Below, piece after piece: positions 49,503 to 56,457 of a stretch of DNA of 56,457 bases. The stretch comes from an uncultured Collinsella sp. (GTDB taxonomy: Bacteria > Actinomycetota > Coriobacteriia > Coriobacteriales > Coriobacteriaceae). The stretch covers positions 1 to 56,457 of the forward strand of contig CABUWV010000014.1 of assembly GCA_902495355.1 (NCBI GenBank), given 5' to 3'. The position numbers were made by a program, and so were the translations under genes. The notes below the pieces were generated by a model. It saw only the letters and a program-made list of their open reading frames with translations. It did no database searches and was not told the DNA's origin. The number at the start of each line of letters is the position of its first letter. Position 1 is the first letter of the stretch.

Positions 49503-50441
49503 TTATTTAGCAGAGACCTTGCCGCTGGCGTCCTTGACGACCTTCATGGCAGAGACGGGGATAAAGCCCTGTTCCTCGACGAGTTTGCCCTGGACGTCGT
49601 CGGAAAGCATGAACTCAAGGAAGGCCTTGGTAGCCTCGTCGGCGTCCTTGGAGCAGTACATGTGCTCGGTAGCCCAAATCTTGAAGGAGTCGTCGGTGAC
49701 GTTCTTGCTCTTGGGCTCCACGCCCTCGACCTTGACGGCGTTGAACTTGGAGTCATCAAAGTGCGAGAAATCGAGGTAGGAGATGGCGTTGTCGGTGCTG
49801 GCCATCTGGGTCTGGACATCGCCGGACTTATCGAGCTCGGCATCGCCCTTAAAGTCGACGGTCTCGTCGCCAAAGATGGCGGCCTCGAAGGTGGCGCGGG
49901 TACCGGAGCCGGCCTTGCGGTTGAGGACGACGATGGTGGCGTCGTCGCCGCCGACCTCCTTCCAGTTGGTAATCTGGCCGGAGAAGATGCCCTTGAGCTG
50001 CTCGAGGGACAGATCGTCGACCTTGACGTTCTTGGAGACGACGGGACCCATGCCCACGACGGCGACCTCGTTGTCGACGAGGTTCTTGACCTGATCGGCC
50101 TCGAGCTTGGTCTCGGCGAAGACGTCGGAGTTACCGATGGTAACGGTGCCGGCGGCGACAGCGGTCAGGCCCTTGCCCGAACCGTTACCCGAGCCGGAAA
50201 CGGAGACGTCGGGGTTGGCGTCCATGAACTTCTCGGCAGCGGCCTCGACAAGAGCCTGGAATGAAGAGGCACCGTCGTAGGTCACCTCGCCGGAGACGGA
50301 CTCGGCAGCAGCGGCGCTACCCTTGTCAGCGGCGTCGGAAACGCCTGCGCCGCCGCAACCAACGAGACCGAGACCGACGATGCTGGCAAGACCACCAGCG
50401 AGGCCGAGGAACTGACGACGAGAATAAGCCTGATCGAGCAT
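49503..50441 (-). CDS. pstS: Phosphate-binding lipoprotein PstS
   Basis: The 312-residue secreted protein begins MLDQAYSRRQFLGLAGG, a twin-arginine-like signal, followed by a lipobox at LVGCGG, so it should be lipid-anchored outside the membrane. Phosphate-binding features include TYDGASSFQALVE, SGSGNGSGKGLTAV and NRKAGSGTRATFE. It captures phosphate for PstCAB. The ATG at 50441 is chosen for AAAGGA at 5 nt and because it starts the signal peptide. It heads the operon pstS-pstC-pstA-pstB. No PhoB site is obvious in the 200 bp upstream. Confidence 0.95.
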   Translation of the reverse strand: MLDQAYSRRQFLGLAGGLASIVGLGLVGCGGAGVSDAADKGSAAAAESVSGEVTYDGASSFQALVEAAAEKFMDANPDVSVSGSGNGSGKGLTAVAAGTVTIGNSDVFAETKLEADQVKNLVDNEVAVVGMGPVVSKNVKVDDLSLEQLKGIFSGQITNWKEVGGDDATIVVLNRKAGSGTRATFEAAIFGDETVDFKGDAELDKSGDVQTQMASTDNAISYLDFSHFDDSKFNAVKVEGVEPKSKNVTDDSFKIWATEHMYCSKDADEATKAFLEFMLSDDVQGKLVEEQGFIPVSAMKVVKDASGKVSAK

Positions 50442-50644
50442 GATCTTCCTTTCATACATGCGACTCGCGGGCACCCTGCCCGCTTTGCTGTTTGGAAAGA
50501 TACGACCCAGATCGGGTAGCGCCCGCGCCAACTGCGGTTTCTTACGGGCATTTGATAGACCCTTACCGCAAGCTCTGTCCAGCCTTTACAAACGGATAAC
50601 AATCCAGCGCAGAACATGGCACACCTTTTACACCAATAAAAACA

Positions 50645-50713
50645 AAGTTGCGGTGAAATAGTTCCTGCTTGACCATCAAATGGCCCATTCTAGGAACTAT
50701 TCCACCGCAACTT
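50645..50713. repeat. TTGCGGTGAAATAG-family palindrome
   Basis: AAGTTGCGGTGAAATAG... (50645-50666) pairs with 50692-50713 over 22 bp with one mismatch. It lies between the pstS promoter region and the dipeptidase stop codon. The rest of 50442-50734 shows no gene. Confidence 0.78.
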
Positions 50714-50734
50714 AGATTGGGAAACCGCGAAACC

Positions 50735-52171
50735 TTAAAGCTCTAATTCATTCAAACGAAGGATCGCAACAATATAGATCTTGAGCGCTTGCTTGAGCTG
50801 TTCCTCGTTGGCGCACTCGTTGGGACCGTGCATCTGGCCGCCCCACGCGGGCAGCTCCAGGCCGGTCTCCTCGGGGCCAAACGAGACGGCGCGGGCAAAG
50901 TTGCGCGCGTACGTACCGCCGCCCATGGCAAAGGGCTCAGCATGCTTGCCCGTAAACTCGTTATAGGTATCAATAAGCGCCTTCACGGCCGGATCGTCGG
51001 CAGACACCGAGAACGGCACCTTCGCGCGACCCAGCTGGCACGTCACGCCAAAACGGCCCACGAGCGGCTCGAGCTGCTCGCGGATGGTATCGGCACTGGT
51101 GCTATCGGGGAAGCGCACGTCGATGACCTGCTCGATGTGGCCATCCACCACACGGATGACGCCGGGATTGCAGGTGAGCGGGCCAAACGCCGGGCTCGTC
51201 GCGTCGATACCCAGGCCGCGGCCATAGGCGTCCGCATGCACAAAGGCCAAAAACTTGACAAACTCGTGCTCGGCAGGCGTCAGCAGGCGCTCGTCGCGTG
51301 CACCAAACGCGTCCTCGGCCTCGCGCAGATACGACACGATCAGGCCGACGGCGTTGATGGTGCCCTCAGGCATCGAAGCGTGGCCGCCAATACCGTGAGC
51401 GAAAATCTGCGCATGCCCGTTATCGAGTGCCGTGATCTCCAGGCGGTCGACGTTCTCGACCGGCGCCGGCAGTTCATCGGCGGCAATCGCAAGTTCGCAG
51501 ATGGACTGCGACGGGATAGCGTTACTCGCCTCGGCACCGCTCCACGATACGATGCGCCCTCCATCGATCTTGGGGCTCACAAACGTCGCCCCAAACTGGC
51601 CCTTCTCGGCATTGCAGACCGGGAACTCGGCATCGGGCGTAAACAGAAAGTCGGGGTCTGCGTGGTTCTCCAGATAATGGTGAACGTCGGACATGCCCAC
51701 TTCCTCATCGCAGCCCAGCAGCGCGCGGAAGATATAGCGCGGCACAATGCCGTGCTTGAGCAGGTACGCGCCGGCATAAAGCGACAACACCGCCGGGCCC
51801 TTGTCGTCGATCACGCCACGGCCGAGCAGCCAGCCCTCGCGACGCCCCATCGCAAACGGGTCGGTGTTCCAGCCGGGGCCGGCGGGCACCACGTCCACGT
51901 GGCAGATGGTCGCGAGCTGCTTGTCGCCGCGACCCGGGATATCGGCAATGCCCACATAGCCCTCGTCGTCGCTCGTCTGGTAGCCGAGCTTTTGCGCAAT
52001 GCCGAGCGCGCAATCGAGCGCATCACGGACCGGGCGGCCAAACGGCGCACCGGGCTCTGCATTGGCAGCAACGGCCACGGACGGATAGCTCACCAGTTGT
52101 TCGATATCGGCGACAACATCTTCCCAGACCTCGTCGACATACTCGGTAACACTCTGCTCCACCTGATTCAT
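50735..52171 (-). CDS. PepV/Sapep-like M20 dipeptidase
   Basis: The 478-residue metallopeptidase has the first metal His and Asp in ATICHVDVVPAGPGW, the bridging Asp in LLGRGVIDDKGPAV, the catalytic Glu pair in LLGCDEEVGMSD and the terminal ligand region FAMGGGTYARNF. These match the PepV/Sapep branch, which cleaves dipeptides and beta-Ala dipeptides and needs a large lid domain (present, about 180-370). A very strong AAGGAGG lies 7 nt before the ATG at 52171. It probably shares a transcript with the HAD gene upstream (54 bp away). Confidence 0.92.
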   Translation of the reverse strand: MNQVEQSVTEYVDEVWEDVVADIEQLVSYPSVAVAANAEPGAPFGRPVRDALDCALGIAQKLGYQTSDDEGYVGIADIPGRGDKQLATICHVDVVPAGPGWNTDPFAMGRREGWLLGRGVIDDKGPAVLSLYAGAYLLKHGIVPRYIFRALLGCDEEVGMSDVHHYLENHADPDFLFTPDAEFPVCNAEKGQFGATFVSPKIDGGRIVSWSGAEASNAIPSQSICELAIAADELPAPVENVDRLEITALDNGHAQIFAHGIGGHASMPEGTINAVGLIVSYLREAEDAFGARDERLLTPAEHEFVKFLAFVHADAYGRGLGIDATSPAFGPLTCNPGVIRVVDGHIEQVIDVRFPDSTSADTIREQLEPLVGRFGVTCQLGRAKVPFSVSADDPAVKALIDTYNEFTGKHAEPFAMGGGTYARNFARAVSFGPEETGLELPAWGGQMHGPNECANEEQLKQALKIYIVAILRLNELEL

Positions 52172-52225
52172 GGACGACCTCCTTACCAATGAGCGACGGG
52201 TACGCCCGTCCCTCACATCACATAC

Positions 52226-52888
52226 TTATATAGCGAAAAGTTTAGCAAGCTCGGCCACCGAGTGCACCACTGCATCGGCACCCGCCGCCTCGTGCTCGCC
52301 CGGCGCCGCCGCGCCTGAATAGATACCAATGCACGGCACGCGCATCGCGTGCGCGCCCTCGACGTCGTTAAAGCGATCGCCGATCATCACGGCATCGCCC
52401 GCCGTCGCACCGAGCTCTGCCAAGGCATCGCGGACCGAATCGGCCTTGGTCTCGCGCCCCTGCGGCGGATTCATGCCAACCACCGCCTCAAACTGAGAAA
52501 GCCCCAGCTCGCCCACCATGTCGATGCACTTCGCCTCCATGCGCGACGTCGCCACGGCCATACGCTTGCCCTGAGCGGCCAACCCATCCAGCAGCGCGGG
52601 GATTCCATCGAACACGGGATACTCTTCCGGTCCCAGCTCATCAAAAAAAGCACGGTACTCGTCGGCCACCACGAGCGACTCCTCGCGGGAAAAGCCATAA
52701 AAGTCGTGAAAGCTCTTCCACAGGGGCGGCCCGATCATGCGGCGCAGGTCACCCATCTGCGCCTCCGAAAACCCGCGCGCAGTCAGCGCCTTGCGCGTCG
52801 AGGTCATCACCGCCCGACCCGTATCGGCCACCGTGCCGTCAAAATCGAACAGCACAACCGGCCGCTTGCATATCTCCAGCGCCGCCAT
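52226..52888 (-). CDS. HAD hydrolase, phosphoglycolate phosphatase-like
   Basis: The 220-residue protein has motif I VVLFDFDGTVADTG, motif II MAVATSRMEAK, motif III KADSVRDAL and motif IV MIGDRFNDVEGA, with a C1 helical cap (FYGFSREESL region). This is the PGP/Gph-like subgroup acting on small phosphates; the substrate is not certain. The ATG at 52888 has GAGGGG 5 nt upstream and replaces a longer frame that lacks a ribosome site. It is divergent from the second DegV gene. Confidence 0.88.
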   Translation of the reverse strand: MAALEICKRPVVLFDFDGTVADTGRAVMTSTRKALTARGFSEAQMGDLRRMIGPPLWKSFHDFYGFSREESLVVADEYRAFFDELGPEEYPVFDGIPALLDGLAAQGKRMAVATSRMEAKCIDMVGELGLSQFEAVVGMNPPQGRETKADSVRDALAELGATAGDAVMIGDRFNDVEGAHAMRVPCIGIYSGAAAPGEHEAAGADAVVHSVAELAKLFAI

Positions 52889-53044
52889 CGGCACCCCTCT
52901 TCCCCAGTTGATGATTTCCACACCGACACTTCAAACTGTTGACTATTCAACAATTGAACCTAGCAATGTAGAGCAACTCCACTATACTTGTCGCACTTTG
53001 CTCTCAGAAGGCGGCGCGTAGGCGCCCCAATGAAAGGTGCAATT

Positions 53045-53905
53045 ATGTCTTTTGCCATCATAACCGACTCCACGTCGGACATCTCCCCCGCCCGTGCTCA
53101 AGAGCTCGGCATTTACGTGATTCCGCTACATGTGATTATCGAAGGCGAGGACCTGCTCGACCAGGTACAAATCACCGCCGAGGAGTACGTCGCCCGCATG
53201 GCCGGCTCCGAGCAGCTGCCGCACACCTCGCAGCCGAGTGCCGGCGAGTTCAAGGCGCTGTTTGACCGCGTGCGCGCCGATGGCCACGACAGCGCGATCT
53301 TTATCTCGCTGTGCAGCGAGTGGTCCGCCTGCTATGCCAACGCAAGTCTGACGGCTGAAACGCACGAACTCGATGTGCGCTGCATCGACTCGCGCACTGG
53401 CTCGGGCGCCGAGGGCCTGCTGGTGGAGTACGCACTGGCCATGCGCGAGGACGGTCGCAGCCTGGACGAAACCGAGGCGCAGATCCGCGCGACACTGCCC
53501 GACGCCCACCTGCTGCTGATTCCCCGCACGCTCGAGAATCTGGTCAAAAACGGCCGCGCGCCCAAGCTCGCCGGCCAGCTCACGCAGATGCTCAATATTC
53601 GCCTGGCCGTTTCGCCGGAGTGGCAGTCGGGCGAGATCAAGGCCATCAAGAAGGGCCGCGGCGCCAAGCGTATCGTCGCCAACACCATGGCAGACTGCCT
53701 CGCGTTTTTGGCCGAGCATCCGGGCTCCAGCGTGCGCGTGCTCACGACCGGTGCCGCCGAGGAGCAGGAGCTTGTCGACGAGGCACTCGCAGGCCAGGAC
53801 TACGTAGACGCCGGCACCGGCCCCATCGGCTGCACCATCGCCACCCATGTAGGCGTCGATGCTATCGCCATCAGCTACTGCCCCCGCTACCAGCCAACTC
53901 GCTAG
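53045..53905 (+). CDS. DegV family fatty-acid-binding protein (second copy)
   Basis: The 286-residue protein begins SFAIITDSTSDISPA and has the DegV pocket motifs PHTSQPSAGEF, ISLCSEWSACYANAS, IDSRTGSGAEGLLVEYA, LENLVKNGRAPKLAGQL and the end GPIGCTIATHVGVDAIAISY. It is only distantly similar to the copy at 1025-1879, so the two may prefer different fatty acids. AAAGG lies 8 nt before the ATG at 53045. It is followed by a palindromic repeat and a convergent terminator. Confidence 0.92.
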   Translation: MSFAIITDSTSDISPARAQELGIYVIPLHVIIEGEDLLDQVQITAEEYVARMAGSEQLPHTSQPSAGEFKALFDRVRADGHDSAIFISLCSEWSACYANASLTAETHELDVRCIDSRTGSGAEGLLVEYALAMREDGRSLDETEAQIRATLPDAHLLLIPRTLENLVKNGRAPKLAGQLTQMLNIRLAVSPEWQSGEIKAIKKGRGAKRIVANTMADCLAFLAEHPGSSVRVLTTGAAEEQELVDEALAGQDYVDAGTGPIGCTIATHVGVDAIAISYCPRYQPTR

Positions 53906-53918
53906 GGACGCCCACTTC

Positions 53919-53985
53919 AGTTGCGGTGAAATAGGGACCGTTTTTGGCTTATTAGCTGTCAATCAATCCCTATTCCACCGCAACT
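53919..53985. repeat. TTGCGGTGAAATAG-family palindrome
   Basis: AGTTGCGGTGAAATAGGGA (53919-53937) pairs with 53967-53985 over 19 bp with one mismatch, directly after the DegV stop codon. Confidence 0.78.
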
Positions 53986-54001
53986 TAGAAGCAGTTCATT
54001 T

Positions 54002-54066
54002 GGGACGGGGCTAAAAAGACTGACATATAACGTTACGCACCGGTCTTTTTAGCCCCGTTCCATTTT
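54002..54066. terminator. Palindromic terminator, GGGACGGGGCTAAAAAG type
   Basis: GGGACGGGGCTAAAAAGAC (54002-54020) pairs with 54043-54061 over 19 bp with one mismatch, followed by ATTTTT. It lies between the convergent DegV and LOG genes. CCCCGTCCCA boxes near 7400 and 7457 resemble one arm. Confidence 0.7.
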
Positions 54067-54073
54067 TGCTACC

Positions 54074-54832
54074 CTACATCAGCCCGCTCAGGGCAATGTC
54101 AACGGCCTCGTTGAGGTCGTCGGTGATGTGTACCAGATCCGGATCGAGCGGGCTGATCATACCGGCGCTCATCACCGGGCCGTTGAGCCAGTCGAACAGG
54201 CCCTGCCAGTACTCGCTGCCCACCAGCACGAGCGGCATGCGCTTGACCTTGTGCGTCTGCACCAGCGTGAGAACCTCGAACATCTCGTCGAGCGTGCCAA
54301 AGCCGCCGGGAAATACGATGGCGCCTGAGCTGTACTTAACGAACATGGTTTTGCGCACAAAGAAGTAGCGGAAGTCCATGCCGAGGTTCACGTATTTGTT
54401 GAGCCCCTGCTCGTGCGGCAATTCAATGCCTAGGCCAACTGACTTGCCGTTGACGCTCGCCGCTCCCTTGTTGGCCGCTTCCATAATGCCGGGGCCGCCA
54501 CCGGTGATAACCGCCACGCCGCGCTGGGCAATCTTACGGCCGACGGTGCGCGCCGCCTTGTAGAGCGGATCGGTCTTGGGCGTGCGGGCGCTGCCGAAGA
54601 TGGTCACTGCGGGGCCAAGCTCGGCAAGCGCGCCGAAGCCATCGACAAACTCGGCCTGAATGCGCAGCACGCGCCAGGGATCGGCATGCAGCCAGTCGGT
54701 CGAATCTTCGGGCGCCAGCAGGTTGGCGTAGGTGTTGTCCTTGGGAATCATGGGGCCGCGCATGACCACGGGGCCGCGGCGGTACGTCTCGTCGTAGGCA
54801 GGCTCGCCCTCGACGTTCTCATTCTTAATCAT
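54074..54832 (-). CDS. LOG family protein (TIGR00730-like)
   Basis: The 252-residue Rossmann-fold protein carries the two LOG signatures GGGPGIMEAANKGA and PGGFGTLDEMFE, with VTIFGSART before them. The family includes cytokinin riboside 5'-monophosphate phosphoribohydrolases and related nucleotide pyrophosphorylases that release a base from a nucleoside monophosphate. The N-terminal 45 residues are family-typical for the longer actinobacterial type. AGGAG lies 5 nt before the ATG at 54832; upstream residues in the same frame are not convincing. Confidence 0.9.
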   Translation of the reverse strand: MIKNENVEGEPAYDETYRRGPVVMRGPMIPKDNTYANLLAPEDSTDWLHADPWRVLRIQAEFVDGFGALAELGPAVTIFGSARTPKTDPLYKAARTVGRKIAQRGVAVITGGGPGIMEAANKGAASVNGKSVGLGIELPHEQGLNKYVNLGMDFRYFFVRKTMFVKYSSGAIVFPGGFGTLDEMFEVLTLVQTHKVKRMPLVLVGSEYWQGLFDWLNGPVMSAGMISPLDPDLVHITDDLNEAVDIALSGLM

Positions 54833-55045
54833 GGGTGCTCCTATCGAGAAAAAGAAAAACGGGCGAGGTCGACGCCATGCGCCAAACACCCGCCCGAACA
54901 TCAACTATTCGGTATGGTACCCATGATGTATCAAGTGCTTGCAAGCTATCGGTCAGCGGTCGTGCACACGGTGTTAGCGAATGCGACGACCGGCTGGCGC
55001 TCGACCATTGCCGTTGCCCACGCTCTGCAAGCGTGTCTGTCGCCC

Positions 55046-56185
<1,140 letters not shown>

Positions 56186-56457
56186 AAACTGGAACTCCTT
56201 GGTTGCGGTTCATACGCAACCCATTATACGGGCAACCCGCAAAGAGCACCGACTCGACAGAAACTGGCGCAAAGGAAACCTGCCCCTTGCGACAACGGAT
56301 CATTTCCGACAGCCACAACAACGCCGATGTTATGACACCGACAGACACTATGACCCAATCCGAGGGCACTAAAAAGACAGGAGCCCCCGCTCGTGACCGC
56401 GGGTCGGGGCTGCGACAATGATGTCGAAGTGCCATAGGCGCAGCCGCGCCGCAACGA
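56186..56457. other. Upstream region of tgt and window end
   Basis: A TATAAT (minus strand, about 56222-56227) is a likely tgt -10 box. AGCCCC/GGGGCT near 56380-56410 forms a hairpin. I see no gene with coding character reaching the edge. Confidence 0.4.

Overview
The window looks like a chromosome segment of a high-GC, host-associated member of the Coriobacteriia, most likely Collinsella or a close relative. This is inferred from codon and GC style, strong AAAGGAG-type ribosome binding sites, the gene mix and the many palindromic intergenic repeats; no rRNA, tRNA or taxonomic marker confirms it. I see no tRNA, rRNA, CRISPR array, integrase, transposase or prophage gene.

Layout. 1-10340 is housekeeping: an MGMT-domain protein, MarR regulator plus DegV, a B3/4 tRNA-binding-like protein, ATP-dependent PEP carboxykinase, a Wzx-like flippase, a metallophosphatase and a CPA1-type antiporter. 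10451-28073 is a defence island set between the antiporter and serC. It holds a DUF3800 gene behind an elaborate RNA leader, a complete type 1 BREX operon on the minus strand, and an orphan Phd-like antitoxin. 28209-38419 is metabolic and general: serC-serA, an M20 peptidase, a short DUF1015 protein, two tandem histidine phosphatases, a nitroreductase, a DUF308 protein, a UPF0178 protein, a His-rich metal exporter and a DEDD exonuclease. 38771-43751 is accessory: a DUF559-like nuclease-fold protein, a possible MITE, a Zn/Cd resistance cluster (ArsR, HMA protein, P1B ATPase), a very large nested palindrome and a DtxR regulator. 43939-56185 holds a Cof-type HAD phosphatase, an ABC-F protein, pstSCAB, a PepV-like dipeptidase, a HAD phosphatase, a second DegV, a LOG protein and tgt.

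The most unusual part is the BREX operon, transcribed right to left as brxA-brxB-brxC-pglX(N)-HEPN gene-pglX(C)-pglZ-brxL-454-aa gene-70-aa gene. The methyltransferase PglX is split into an 836-aa N-terminal protein (SAM and NPPY motifs, probable target recognition region) and a 322-aa C-terminal protein. Both carry plausible translation signals. Between them sits a lower-GC cassette encoding a roughly 199-aa protein with an RNGFAH motif that fits the HEPN ribonuclease signature. The start region of brxA contains an 11-base G tract that puts the best-placed start codon out of frame, which suggests phase-variable expression of the first operon gene. Two unrecognised genes close the operon. Tail to tail with it, only 7 bp away, lies a DUF3800 gene whose leader can form a rho-independent terminator and can also pair 8 perfect bases with the gene's own Shine-Dalgarno sequence.

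Intergenic regions are rich in several families of palindromic repeats (cores GGGACAGG, TTGCGGTGAAATAG, GGGACGGGGCTAAAAAG). They resemble REP elements, and some probably act as terminators.
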